Assembly: GCA_034007745.1 (NCBI GenBank)
Contig: JAVEQI010000008.1
Span: forward strand, 31,781 to 95,780
Source: Desulforapulum sp034007745
GTDB taxonomy: Bacteria > Desulfobacterota > Desulfobacteria > Desulfobacterales > Desulfobacteraceae
DNA length: 64,000 nt
Direction of reading: 5' to 3'
Numbering within the stretch: the stretch's first letter is position 1; every line of letters begins with the position of its first letter. The notes beneath the pieces are model-generated. The model saw only the letters and a list, made by a program, of their open reading frames with translations. It did not search any database and was not told the DNA's origin. The position numbers and the translations under genes were made by a program. Shown here one piece after another: positions 8,027 to 16,559 of this stretch.

Positions 8027-9246
8027 ACCAACCCGTTGTAAAACTCACGCTCGTGCATGCCCATGAGGTACAGGAGCCCGTCAAGCCCCACACTTGAAAT
8101 TGCGGTATTTGCCCTTTCCCTGACAATGGGTTTGGCATGGAAGGCAACCCCCAACCCTGCGATGCTGATCATAGGAAGATCGTTGGCCCCATCACCAACG
8201 GCTATGGTCTGCTCAATGGAGATCTGCTCTTTCCGGGCAAGCTCCTTTAGCAGCAGAGCCTTTTTTTCACCGTCAATGATCTCGCCTGTCACCTCTCCTG
8301 TCACAACACCGTCCCGGATCACGAGCTCATTGGCATACACATAATCAAATCCCAGCAGATCCTTTAAATAGTCGCCCACAAAGGTAAATCCACCTGAAAG
8401 GATTCCAAGCTTGTACCCAAGCCCCTTGAGGGTGGAAGTCACAAGTCCCACCCCTTCCGACAGGGGAAGGGTTCGTGTAATATTTTCAAGCTCACTCTGC
8501 TTGAGCCCCTTGAGCAGGGCCACCCTCTTTCTAAAGCTCTCCTTAAAATCGATCTCACCGGCCATGGCCGAACGGGTAATTTTTGCAACCTCGTCTCCCA
8601 CCCCTGCAATCTTTGCAAGCTCGTCGATCACCTCGGCCTGGATCAGGGTAGAATCCATGTCAAAAACAACAAGCTTTCTATTCCGGCTGTAGATATTGTC
8701 CACATGAAAGGAGATATCTATGCCCATCCTGCTTGTGATCTCCATGAAGCTGCCCCGCATGGCTCTGATATCCAGGGGTTTTCCACTGACTGAGATCTGA
8801 ATGCACGCCCTTGGATTTACAGGCTCCCTCTCAAGGGAAATTCTGCCGGTCAACCGAGTAATGCAGTCAATGTTCAGATCATTTTCCGCCAGTACCGCCG
8901 CCACACTTGAGATCTGGCGAGCCGTGATTTTTTTGCCAAGCAGGGTGATAATGCGCCTTTCCCGTCCCTGGGCTTTGACCCAGTGCTCGTAGGATGCCAG
9001 GTCAACGGGCTTTACGTCAATGGCAACCTCCAACTGATGACCTTCAAAGAGAATATCTTTAAAAATCGCTGAAAAATCTTCCCCTTTGGGGATTTCCACA
9101 AGAATGCCAAGGGAGATATGCTCGTGGATCACTGCCTGGCCGATATCAAGGACATTGGTGTTATACTCGGCAAGAATAGCCGTGAACTTTGAAACAAGCC
9201 CTTTTCTGTCTCGGCCGGAAATATTGATCAATACTGTTTTACCCAT
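8023..9246 (-). CDS. serB: phosphoserine phosphatase with N-terminal ACT domains
   Basis: A 407-residue protein. Two ACT-like regulatory domains fill about residues 1-165 (start MGKTVLINISGRDRKGLVSK), then a HAD phosphatase domain with VVFDMDSTLIQAEVIDE (nucleophile Asp, acid Asp), GFTFVGDYL with the Ser/Gly motif II, Lys in motif III, and VGDGANDLPMI in motif IV. It hydrolyses phosphoserine in the last step of serine synthesis. The long form with tandem ACT domains resembles mycobacterial SerB2. I chose ATG 9246, which has AAAGGG nine bases upstream; an ATG seven codons earlier (9267) lacks a ribosome-binding site. The 3' end overlaps the convergent small gene by four bases. Confidence 0.93.
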   Translation of the reverse strand: MGKTVLINISGRDRKGLVSKFTAILAEYNTNVLDIGQAVIHEHISLGILVEIPKGEDFSAIFKDILFEGHQLEVAIDVKPVDLASYEHWVKAQGRERRIITLLGKKITARQISSVAAVLAENDLNIDCITRLTGRISLEREPVNPRACIQISVSGKPLDIRAMRGSFMEITSRMGIDISFHVDNIYSRNRKLVVFDMDSTLIQAEVIDELAKIAGVGDEVAKITRSAMAGEIDFKESFRKRVALLKGLKQSELENITRTLPLSEGVGLVTSTLKGLGYKLGILSGGFTFVGDYLKDLLGFDYVYANELVIRDGVVTGEVTGEIIDGEKKALLLKELARKEQISIEQTIAVGDGANDLPMISIAGLGVAFHAKPIVRERANTAISSVGLDGLLYLMGMHEREFYNGLV

Positions 9247-9290
9247 TAAGATATGCCCTTTGTTCATTGTTCGTTTTATTTTATAAGAAA

Positions 9291-9344
9291 CAGCTTTTAG
9301 CTCTTAGCTCTTAGCTAACAGCTAAAAGCTAACCGCTAACAGCT
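9291..9344. repeat. TTAGC repeat block
   Basis: About 54 bp made almost wholly of GCTTTTAGC, TCTTAGC, GCTAACAGC and GCTAAAAGC words, direct and inverted, like the blocks at 4969-5125 and 28200-28222. It lies just upstream of serB. Able to form alternative hairpins; no coding potential. Confidence 0.7.
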
Positions 9345-9350
9345 ATCGTG

Positions 9351-9510
9351 TTTCATTGTTGGTTGTGTCCGCAGGACATGGGGGTTTATATGAAACTCCC
9401 TACAAGAAACTTGAAACTTGAAACAAGAAACAAGATCCTGACTCCCTTGTGCTGGCGAGTTTCAATCTTCGTTGTGTCCGCCAGGACATGGGGGTTTATA
9501 TGAAACTCCC
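9351..9510 (+). repeat. two copies of the GTGTCC/GGACATGGGG repeat
   Basis: Copies at 9351-9400 and 9457-9510 share TTTCA, then TTGTGTCCGC, then AGGACATGGGGG, then TTTATATGAAACTCCC. GTGTCC and GGACA form a short hairpin. The second copy continues as GTCGAAACATCA, which recurs in inverted orientation at 28262-28285. The 56 bp between the copies is tandem-like (GAAACTTGAAACTTGAAAC). Confidence 0.75.
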
Positions 9511-9545
9511 GTCGAAACATCACATAGGAAGTACCGACTTCAGAG

Positions 9546-9723
9546 CCCACTTTGGTCGCCCTGCCAGGAACATTGTAAACCAAAGGGGGTAGGGTTTTTG
9601 CCCTTCCAGGCGTTAAGAAGCGCAGGCTGTTTGAGGACTTTAGCCCGCAGTTCCTGCGCTTTAGCCTGGAAGGGTAAAAAGCCCCCCGACGTTTACCGTT
9701 CCGGGCAGGGCGACCAAAGTGGG
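9546..9723. repeat. 178-bp hairpin element with nested inverted repeats
   Basis: Outer arms 9546-9565 and 9704-9723 are a perfect 20-bp inverted repeat. Inner arms CCCTTCCAGGC (9601-9611) with GCCTGGAAGGG (9664-9674), and GCGCAGG (9620-9626) with CCTGCGC (9653-9659), nest inside it. The loop contains CTGTTTGAGGA. The organisation parallels the elements at 17163-17408 (TTGTCTGAGGGAGG loop). Non-coding; probably a mobile hairpin or REPIN-like sequence. Confidence 0.8.
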
Positions 9724-9742
9724 CGGAATGATACCATTACCC

Positions 9743-10096
9743 GCCATGCCCCATTGAGTTTCATGCTTCGTTGTGTCCGCAAGGACATGGGTTATATCAA
9801 ACCATTCACAGGCTTTCCCATTCCGAAAAAACCCTATCCATATAGTATGGGCAGGGACAATACTCAAGGNNNNNNNNNNNNNNNNNNNNNNNNNNNNNNN
9901 NNNNNNNNNNNNNNNNNNNNNNNNNNNNNNNNNNNNNNNNNNNNNNNNNNNNNNNNNNNNNNNNNNNNNGCCATGCCCCATTGAGTTTCATGCTTCGTTG
10001 TGTCCGCAAGGACATGGGTTATATCAAACCATTCACAGGCTTTCCCATTCCGAAAAAACCCTATCCATATAGTATGGGCAGGGACAATACTCAAGG
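9743..10096. other. assembly gap of 100 N flanked by identical 127-bp ends
   Basis: 9743-9869 and 9970-10096 read identically, base for base, on either side of exactly 100 N (9870-9969). The simplest reading is that two contigs end in the same sequence and should have been merged, so the N run and one copy are artefacts. The duplicated stretch itself includes a GTGTCC/GGACATGGG repeat (9756-9803, again 9983-10030). Confidence 0.9.
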
Positions 10097-10557
10097 GTTG
10101 CATGGCCCGTGACCCCCGGTCCCGGTGCCTCACCACTCCGCCTGCCATGTAAGTTTCAATATCTGGATTCTGGCTGAGGATAGCCGCCACGTTAAGGTTG
10201 TTGGTGATCACCCTGAGCCCGTCCTTTTTTAAAAGCTCCTTTGCAACCTCCTCGGTGGTGGTGCCTATGTTGATAAACACCGAAGCCCTTGGGGGAATCC
10301 TCCGAGCCACATTTGAGGCGATGATCTGCTTTTCCTTCTGGCAGAGAACCTGGCGGGTGGAGTAACCTATGTTTTCAACGCTCAAGGAAAGGCCTGCCCC
10401 CCCCATGGTAACGCCGGACAAGTCCCTCTTTGTTCAGCTGGTTGATGTCCCGCCGTATGGTCTGGGGCATCACCTTGAAATCCGTGGCAAGCTCCTCAAT
10501 GGATACATACCCCAGGGCCTGGACCCGCTCGACAATTCTGGCCTGTCTTTTCTGCAT
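10097..10557 (-). pseudogene. glpR: DeoR-family glycerol-3-phosphate regulon repressor, frameshifted and truncated
   Basis: From ATG 10557 the frame encodes a DeoR helix-turn-helix (MQKRQARIVERVQALGYVSI...PQTIRRDINQLN) and stops making sense at an eight-base C run (10397-10404); the next frame continues the sensor domain with NIGTTTEEVAKELL and YMAGGVVRHRDRG. One extra base in the run accounts for the shift. A second shift at the C run 10113-10117 is likely, since one more base would restore the expected GVTGHAT. After that the frame enters the repeat at the scaffold gap, so about a third of the protein is missing. Both shifts lie in homopolymers close to a contig end and could be sequencing errors. 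Starts 10 bp after the nuclease gene ends. Confidence 0.75.
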
Positions 10558-10567
10558 TTTATTAACC

Positions 10568-12145
10568 CTAAATCTTGAAGGCCTGACCTGGCTTTGGTAC
10601 CAGAACCTTGAATCCCTCGTGCCCCAGGGTCTCTGCAAGCTTGAGAGAGGCGTGCTCCTCACCATGGACCAGGGCAATTTTTTTAACCTTGAGGTTGCAC
10701 CCCTTGAGGAACCGCATCATCTCCTCCTTGTCGGCATGGGCACTGAAGCCATTGAGGGGGACCACATTGGCTTTTAAAGGATACTCCTTGCCGAGAATTC
10801 TCACCACGGGTGCCTCACCCTTTCTGCCGTCTTTGCGAAAGGCCCTGCCAAGGTCCAGGATACGCCGGCCCAGGGTGTTTTCAGCCATAAATCCAACTAT
10901 GAGGATCGTATTTACAGGGTTGTGAATCCGATACCGCAGATGGTGAAGAATCCGCCCTGCCTCGCACATACCCGAAGCTGAAATCACGATGCACGACTCT
11001 TTTTTTCGCATCAGATCCATGGACTCGTCCACGGACGAAACAAAATTGACCCCTTCAAAACAAAAGGGATTAAGCCCGTTTTGCAGGAAAGTTTCATGGG
11101 TCTCCTGGTCGTAGAGTTCAGGATGCTCGCCAAACACCTTGGTCAGCCCCGATGCAAGGGGACTGTCCACATATACGGGGATCCTGGGAACAGCACCCCG
11201 CTCGTAAAGTTCATGGATCACGTAAAGGATCTCCTGGGTCCGGCCCAGGGCAAAAGCCGGGATCACAACCGACCCCTTTCGCTCGATTGCAAGGTTGATT
11301 TCCCGGGCCATGCTCAAATCCAGTTCCTGGGTTGTCTCATGGACACGATCCCCATAGGTGCTTTCCATGATCAGCAGGTCAATATCCCTATCCTCCTCGT
11401 TAAATTTAAGGCAGGGGTTCTTGATGATGGGCCTGTCAAACCTGCCAAGGTCGCCCGTATAGCACACCGTCCGGCGATCTTTGCCCTTGCCGTAATGGAT
11501 TATGCTGATGGCCGACCCAAGAATGTGACCCGCCTCGTAAAAGGTGCAGGTCATATCCTTGCCAATGGTAATGGGTGTTCGATAGGGAACCCCTGAAAAA
11601 TAACTGAGGGAAAGCCTGGCATCCGCCTCCCGGTAAAGGGGCTCCACCTGGGTCAGGGAATGGCGCTCTGCAATTTCAGCAATAGCCGCCCGGTTGAGCT
11701 TGTTTCGTCCTGATTTTAAAAGATTTCTGACCTCCTGGGCCTCCCGATTTGAAAGGTCATCGGCCACCCCTTTCTTCCCCGGGGTAACAAGGGCGGACCG
11801 GGCGTTCTTGTAGTTGAGATAGTCGGCATCGGATTCCTGGATATGGGCCGAATCGGGCAGGAGATAGCCGCAGATATCCTGGGTGCCCCGGGTGGTCATA
11901 ATATGCCCGTTAAAATTTTCCTTCACAAGGAGGGGTATTCTGCCTGAATGGTCAATATGGGCATGGGAAAGCACCACATTGGTAATGGTAGCAGGGTCGA
12001 TGGGCATGTTGGTGTTTTTTTCCCACACCTCCCTTCGTCTGCCCTGGAACAAACCGCAGTCCAGCAGTATGCGATCATGACCCGTGTCGATCATGTGCAT
12101 GGAACCTGTTACCTCTCGTACAGCGCCTAAAAAAGTTACCTCCAT
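10568..12145 (-). CDS. metallo-beta-lactamase fold ribonuclease, beta-CASP family
   Basis: A 525-residue protein. The N-terminus carries the zinc site SHAHIDHSG (His61, His63, Asp65, His66), then further ligands near AGHILGSAI and CYTGDLGR; a beta-CASP insertion follows (about 215-390), and the C-terminus has GFSAHADKEEM of the RNA-specificity domain. This is the architecture of KH-less bacterial and archaeal CPSF73-like RNases (YSH1 family). It probably cleaves or trims RNA in the cytoplasm; the substrate is unknown. It begins with MEVTFLGAVREVTGS, typical of the family, at ATG 12145. The glpR remnant follows in the same direction after 10 bp. Confidence 0.9.
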   Translation of the reverse strand: MEVTFLGAVREVTGSMHMIDTGHDRILLDCGLFQGRRREVWEKNTNMPIDPATITNVVLSHAHIDHSGRIPLLVKENFNGHIMTTRGTQDICGYLLPDSAHIQESDADYLNYKNARSALVTPGKKGVADDLSNREAQEVRNLLKSGRNKLNRAAIAEIAERHSLTQVEPLYREADARLSLSYFSGVPYRTPITIGKDMTCTFYEAGHILGSAISIIHYGKGKDRRTVCYTGDLGRFDRPIIKNPCLKFNEEDRDIDLLIMESTYGDRVHETTQELDLSMAREINLAIERKGSVVIPAFALGRTQEILYVIHELYERGAVPRIPVYVDSPLASGLTKVFGEHPELYDQETHETFLQNGLNPFCFEGVNFVSSVDESMDLMRKKESCIVISASGMCEAGRILHHLRYRIHNPVNTILIVGFMAENTLGRRILDLGRAFRKDGRKGEAPVVRILGKEYPLKANVVPLNGFSAHADKEEMMRFLKGCNLKVKKIALVHGEEHASLKLAETLGHEGFKVLVPKPGQAFKI

Positions 12146-12257
12146 CTACACCCTCCATCGCAATGTTAAAAATCGAAAATTCATGTTAGAAAACGAACAA
12201 ACATCGGTTGAAAAAAAAGCCATTCAAATGGTATCCTTACTATATGTCAACTTTTCT

Positions 12258-12923
12258 ATGGAGGCAAGCGTGGAAGCAGAGGTTCTAATAATAGGCGGGG
12301 GTGCCACGGGCAGGGGAATCGCAAGGGATCTTGCCCTGCGTGGTATTCCTTCACTGCTGGTGGAAAAGGAAGATATCAATTCAGGGGCCTCCGGAAGAAA
12401 CCACGGGCTTGCTCCACAGCGGAGCACGCTATGTGGCCAATGACCCCGGCAGTGCCAGGGAGTGAACACATGATTAAACGGGTATGGCTTGAACGGGGGA
12501 CAAAGATGATCCCAGCGCTGGAAACGACCCGTTACATCCGCGCATATTCAGGGGTTCGCCCCCTGGTCAGCCAGAACTCTAAAACGGGGGATGACAAAAA
12601 GCACCATTGATACCATTGCCCAGGCCCTGGTACAGAACAACGAGACGCCGGATCTTCTTACCATCGGACGAAGAAGCAGACTGGGCAAAAGCCCCTGCCA
12701 GAGTGCCTTCTGCAGCACAAGGGTTCTTGCCCACATGTACAACCAAAAAGCCCTGTCCGGTCCCGGCGGGATTGACGACATAAAGGCATTCCTCGACGAA
12801 CGGTGGAAGGGTCAGCAGGCTATCTTCTGGGGGGACCAGCTGGTCCAGGCTGAACTCACCGAAGCCATGCACTGCGGCCTGTTTGACCTTGAACTTGCAA
12901 AATCCGAGAGACCACGGCCATGA
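12258..12923 (+). pseudogene. glpA: anaerobic glycerol-3-phosphate dehydrogenase subunit A, decayed
   Basis: From ATG 12258 the frame encodes the FAD-binding N-terminus (EAEVLIIGGGATGRGIARDL, then INSGASGRNHG). One inserted base after codon 50 shifts the frame (the expected GLLHSGARYVANDPGSARE continues one frame over), followed by a TGA and a TAA. The next recognisable piece, RYIRAYSGVRPLV, is followed by another stop, and the middle of the protein, about 200 residues, is missing. The C-terminal iron-sulfur region resumes with GRRSRLGKSPCQSAFC, without the usual first Cys pair. Several independent lesions make this a true pseudogene rather than a sequencing error. Confidence 0.85.
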
Positions 12924-13096
12924 CAATCTCTGCCCCTAACGCATCTAAAGCTGTCCAGGCAAAAACGATGGAAACTGACCTTACCATCATCGGCGCCGGC
13001 ATGACCGGGATAGCAGCGGCCCTGTTTGCCAGGAATCGAAAGATGTCAACCGTTCTTGTGGGTCAGAAGCAGTTCTATTTTGGTTTTAATGTATAG
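12920..13096 (+). pseudogene. glpB: N-terminal remnant of glycerol-3-phosphate dehydrogenase subunit B
   Basis: The ATG overlaps the glpA stop (ATGA), as in intact glpAB operons. The frame encodes an FAD/NAD-binding start (LTIIGAGMTGIAAALFARN) and reaches VLVG, after which the inverted-repeat element at 13068-13200 begins; the frame then reads a few element codons to a TAG. No later glpB sequence is found beyond the element, so the rest of the gene, and glpC, is gone. Confidence 0.85.
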
Positions 13097-13200
13097 ACGG
13101 CAACCAGCATCCCCATTGCTGAACAAAGAAAGTCGGGGGGGGTCGGTACGGGGATACTGGTTGCCGTCCCGCCACGCTGACATTTAAAATTAGAACTGCT
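13068..13200. mobile_element. 133-bp MITE-like inverted-repeat element interrupting glpB
   Basis: The ends AGCAGTTCTA (13068-13077) and TAGAACTGCT (13191-13200) are perfect inverted repeats. Inside, GACGGCAACCAGCATCCCC on the left pairs with the complement of GGGGATACTGGTTGCCGTC on the right, with one difference. The centre contains AAAGTCGGGG. No coding capacity and no clear target-site duplication. Related copies are at 14979-15060, 17163-17408 and 23854-23933. Confidence 0.8.
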
Positions 13201-13286
13201 GGAGTAAAAAATGAAGTCTTGCTTTATATTGATAGAATAGGTAAACATAGGGAGTTACAGACAATATAAAAAGGAAACCAACAGTA

Positions 13287-14912
13287 TTGATACGATTTTT
13301 TTCTTCTCCCATAAAGAGCCTGATAAAAAAACTGTCTCCCAAAAAATCCAGTCAGAATTTAACCCCAGAATCAAAAATAGAATCCAGTGAACCCTTGGTA
13401 CTTGGGGAAAAAACAGGACAGCCCCCTCGGCAGCAGCCTCCTGAAACAAAACAGACCGCCTCCCCGGAGCCAGGCCTTCGAAAACAATCGCCTGGAAAGC
13501 CCCGGCTACAACCCGAATCCAGACTAGACAAACCTGAACCATGGACACTTGACAGCTTCCAGGTTCCAGCCCAGGAGGGCAAGACCAGGTTCCATGACCT
13601 TGATCTCCCTCTGGGTCTGATGCACGCCATCGCAGATGAAAATTTCCAATACTGCATGCCGGTTCAGGCAGAGGTGCTGCCCCACACCCTCGAGGGAAAA
13701 GATGCAACGGCAAGAGCCCAGACAGGTACTGGCAAAAGTGCGGCCTTTCTCGTGACCATAATTGCAAGGCTCATGAAGAGCCCCGTCAAGGGAAAAAGAC
13801 AGCCAGGAACGCCCAGGGCGCTGATCATTGCCCCCACACGGGAGCTTGTTCTGCAGATCGAAAAAGACGCAAGGGCACTGACGCCCTACACCCCCCTCCG
13901 GACAGTGTCAGTGTTCGGCGGCATGGACTATAAGCGCCAGCAGGAGCAGCTATCATCGGGACATGTGGACATAATCGCCGCAACCCCTGGGCGACTCATG
14001 GACTTCATGCGTCAAAAGCTTGTCAAGCTCGGCAGCATCGAGATCCTTGTCATTGACGAGGCAGACCGGCTCCTGGACATGGGATTCATCCCCGACATGC
14101 GAAACATCATCTACCACACACCCCATAAAAACGAACGCCAGACCCTGTTTTTTTCGGCGACCCTTGCCCCTGAAATCTTAAGAATGGCCAACCAGTGGAC
14201 CGTCGATCCAGCGATTGTGGAGATCGATCCCGGCAAAACAGCGGCCGATTCCATCAATCAGAAGGTCTTTCTTGTCACAGAAGATGAAAAATTTCCCCTG
14301 CTGTACAACCTGATTAACGGTGAGAAGCTCGAACGGGTGATCCTCTTTGTCAACATGAGGAGCACCACCCGGAGAATTGCCGAACGGCTGGTGCGTTATG
14401 GGATATCAAGCGAGATTCTGTCAGGCGAAGTTTCCCAGAAACAGCGAATCCGAACCCTTGACAATTTCAGAAATGGAAAGATTCGGGTGCTTGTTGCGAC
14501 GGATGTGGCGGCCCGGGGGCTCCATATAGAAGGAGTCAGCCATGTGGTCAACTATGATCTTCCCCAGGACCCAGAACACTATATCCATCGCATCGGCCGC
14601 ACGGGAAGGGCCGGGGCAGAAGGAATTTCGGTAAGCTTTGCTGACGAGATGAGCTCATTTCAGATTCCCGACATAGAAGCGGTGCTCGGCAACAAGCTTG
14701 AATGCGAGTATCCTGAAGAGGCCATGCTTAAGGCCCTTCCAAAACCAAAGTATAGACCCAAAGCCGCACCAAAATCAAATCACCGGAAAAAAACCCCACA
14801 AAACCGGCGATCCAGACAAAACCCCAGATCAGGTGCAGGGGGGAATGCAAAACCCAGAAGCGGCACCAGAAGGCCACGGCCCAAAAGCTCCGGACCAAAG
14901 AACCCTTCTTAG
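13287..14912 (+). CDS. DEAD-box RNA helicase, RhlE-like
   Basis: A 541-residue protein. After a variable Pro/Lys/Gln-rich leader of about 105 residues comes the helicase core: Q motif region (FQYCMPVQAEVLP), motif I AQTGTGKS (Ser in place of the usual Thr), PTRELVLQI, TPGRLMD, motif II IDEADRLLDMGF, motif III FSATL, and motifs V-VI VATDVAARGLHIEGV and HRIGRTGRAG. The last 60 residues are basic, with Lys, Arg, Pro and Asn, and probably bind RNA. It unwinds RNA in the cytoplasm, for ribosome assembly or mRNA turnover. The start is TTG 13287, with AAAAAGGA ten bases upstream. Confidence 0.92.
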   Translation: MIRFFSSPIKSLIKKLSPKKSSQNLTPESKIESSEPLVLGEKTGQPPRQQPPETKQTASPEPGLRKQSPGKPRLQPESRLDKPEPWTLDSFQVPAQEGKTRFHDLDLPLGLMHAIADENFQYCMPVQAEVLPHTLEGKDATARAQTGTGKSAAFLVTIIARLMKSPVKGKRQPGTPRALIIAPTRELVLQIEKDARALTPYTPLRTVSVFGGMDYKRQQEQLSSGHVDIIAATPGRLMDFMRQKLVKLGSIEILVIDEADRLLDMGFIPDMRNIIYHTPHKNERQTLFFSATLAPEILRMANQWTVDPAIVEIDPGKTAADSINQKVFLVTEDEKFPLLYNLINGEKLERVILFVNMRSTTRRIAERLVRYGISSEILSGEVSQKQRIRTLDNFRNGKIRVLVATDVAARGLHIEGVSHVVNYDLPQDPEHYIHRIGRTGRAGAEGISVSFADEMSSFQIPDIEAVLGNKLECEYPEEAMLKALPKPKYRPKAAPKSNHRKKTPQNRRSRQNPRSGAGGNAKPRSGTRRPRPKSSGPKNPS

Positions 14913-14978
14913 AAATGCCGACAACGCAAATTATTTCCCAGGGCAATAGTTTCATTCCGCCCCCTTTGGTTATCCTAC

Positions 14979-15060
14979 CCGAAAACCCACCGACTTTTTT
15001 GGTTCAGCAAGGGGATACCGACTGTTGTCTCTAGCGTAAAACCAAAATTAGAATTGCTGT
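14979..15060. repeat. half copy of the inverted-repeat element family
   Basis: CACCGACTTTTTTGGTTCAGCAAGGGGATACCGACTG-type sequence, ending ACCAAAATTAGAATTGCTG at 15059, matches the right half of the element at 17163-17408. The left half is not evident here; only CCCCCTTTGGT upstream hints at it. It fills most of the gap between the helicase and tatA genes. Confidence 0.65.
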
Positions 15061-15075
15061 TAGGGTCATTCAGGT

Positions 15076-15105
15076 TGACACAATTGGGGTTGATACTGTA
15101 CAAGG
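15076..15105 (+). promoter_or_regulatory. possible sigma-70 promoter of tatA-tatC
   Basis: TTGACA (15076-15081) is a perfect -35 box; TACAAG (15100-15105), four of six matches, stands 18 bp downstream. The tatA start follows 55 bp later. The -10 match is weak. Confidence 0.4.
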
Positions 15106-15160
15106 TTTATTTAAATCTGCTAAATCTGCAACACTACTTTATATAAGGAGCAAGATTCGA

Positions 15161-15595
15161 ATGTTTGGTTTGGGAATGCCTGAAGTTCTACTCTTAATGG
15201 CCATAGCCCTGATGGTGATAGGCCCGAAAAAATTGCCAGAACTCGCAAAGACCCTAGGCCGAGCCATGGGTGAGTTCAAGAAAGCAGCCCAGGATTTTAA
15301 ACGAAGCATTGATCTGGAAGATGCGGTCAAAAAATTTGAAGAACCAACAAAGAGTGTCCGGGAAACCATCAACGAAATCACCGACCCCCTTGGAACGAAA
15401 AAAAAGAGTGCTGACCCTGAAAAAAAATCCACCACCGACCCAAAGGACACTTTAGACAAGGACCAGCCAGCCAGGGACCAAGATAAAAACAAAGACGATA
15501 CCAAAGACAGGGAAGAGCTTCAAACCCAAGACAACCAGGGGGTTGAAGAGACCTCCAGGCCTCAAACAGGCACCAGCGATGGAGCAGACAAATGA
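15161..15595 (+). CDS. tatA: twin-arginine translocase subunit TatA/TatB
   Basis: A 144-residue protein: one N-terminal membrane helix (MFGLGMPEVLLLMAIALMVI), the hinge GPKKLPELAKTLGRAMGEFK, an amphipathic helix to about residue 60, then a long charged tail rich in Asp, Lys and Glu. MFGLGMPE with Glu8 resembles TatB, whereas organisms with a single TatA/B-type gene use one bifunctional subunit, so the exact class is open. With TatC it exports folded proteins that bear twin-arginine signals. A ribosome-binding site (AAGGAG) precedes ATG 15161; the stop overlaps the tatC start (ATGA). Confidence 0.88.
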   Translation: MFGLGMPEVLLLMAIALMVIGPKKLPELAKTLGRAMGEFKKAAQDFKRSIDLEDAVKKFEEPTKSVRETINEITDPLGTKKKSADPEKKSTTDPKDTLDKDQPARDQDKNKDDTKDREELQTQDNQGVEETSRPQTGTSDGADK

Positions 15596-16410
15596 GTGAG
15601 GAGGAAAAAACCCCGTTCACCGAACACCTTGGCGAACTAAGGGATCGACTCGTCCGTTCCTTTATTGCCGTAGGTATAGGTTTTGTCCTGGCCTACTGCT
15701 TTAAGGAACGGCTCTTTGAAATCCTGACTGCACCCCTTATAACAGCCATGGGTGAAGGCCAGAAGATGATATTCACAGGTCTTCCCGAGGCTTTTTTCAC
15801 CTATCTTAAGGTATCGCTTTTAACGGGAATAGCCCTTGCATCCCCGGTCCTTTTTTATCAATTCTGGATGTTTGTAAGCCCCGGCCTTTATCGAAAGGAA
15901 AAGGGTTTTCTTCTGCCCCTGGTCATCCTGTCGGTCTTCTTCTTCTGCATAGGGGCCTCTTTTGGCTACTTTATAGTATTTCCCTACGGATTCCAGTTTT
16001 TCCTGGGCTTTGCCTCCGACACCATCCAGGCATTGCCCTCCATGAAAGAATATCTGGGATTTGCCTCTAAAATGCTCCTCGCCTTTGGGTTTGTTTTTGA
16101 ACTGCCCCTGGTTATAACCTTCATGGCACGTATGGGGCTTGTATCTATTCCCTTTCTGAAAAAAAACCGCAAATATGCCATTCTCCTGTTTTTTACCGTT
16201 GCGGCCTTGATCACCCCTCCAGATGTGGTTACTCAGATCCTGATGGCCATTCCCCTAATGATCCTGTATGAAATAAGCATTGTCGGTGCCAGGGTGTTCG
16301 GAAAGAAAAAAAAATCGGAAGATGAGGAAGAAAATGGAAACGATGATAAAGACACAGATAAAGAGGCTGATCCAAGTTCAGGAGACTCCGCAAATCAAGA
16401 GCTAAAATGA
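15592..16410 (+). CDS. tatC: twin-arginine translocase subunit TatC
   Basis: A 272-residue membrane protein with six predicted helices. It starts with TPFTEHLGELRDRLVRSFIA, the cytoplasmic signal-peptide recognition motif, and contains FVSPGLYRKEKGF and FELPLVITFMARMGL, both well conserved in TatC. The C-terminal 30 residues are a charged tail (EDEEENGNDDKDTDKEA) not seen in E. coli TatC. It binds twin-arginine signal sequences and forms the translocon core with TatA. Sulfate reducers need Tat for periplasmic hydrogenases and formate dehydrogenases. It overlaps tatA by four bases. Confidence 0.95.
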   Translation: MSEEEKTPFTEHLGELRDRLVRSFIAVGIGFVLAYCFKERLFEILTAPLITAMGEGQKMIFTGLPEAFFTYLKVSLLTGIALASPVLFYQFWMFVSPGLYRKEKGFLLPLVILSVFFFCIGASFGYFIVFPYGFQFFLGFASDTIQALPSMKEYLGFASKMLLAFGFVFELPLVITFMARMGLVSIPFLKKNRKYAILLFFTVAALITPPDVVTQILMAIPLMILYEISIVGARVFGKKKKSEDEEENGNDDKDTDKEADPSSGDSANQELK

Positions 16411-16559
16411 CCTTTTATCATTGACAGATGAGGACTCTCTATTATACAATTTCCCCATTATCGGCAAGGATGAATCGAACAAACATCATCGAATTTAACA
16501 GCCAAAGGGCTGTAAAGGCATAATACAAACATATAACGATTAAAGGAGTGTATTGAACT

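Noticed and set aside
9291..9344. TTAGC block as a CRISPR array
   Set aside because: The words are 5-9 bp, partly inverted, and there are no regular spacers or cas genes.
12462..12464. TGA in the glpA remnant at a position where relatives have Cys (SARE-TGA) as another selenocysteine codon
   Set aside because: A TAA follows within four codons, the frame is already shifted and large parts are deleted, the residue is not catalytic, and no SECIS-like hairpin follows.
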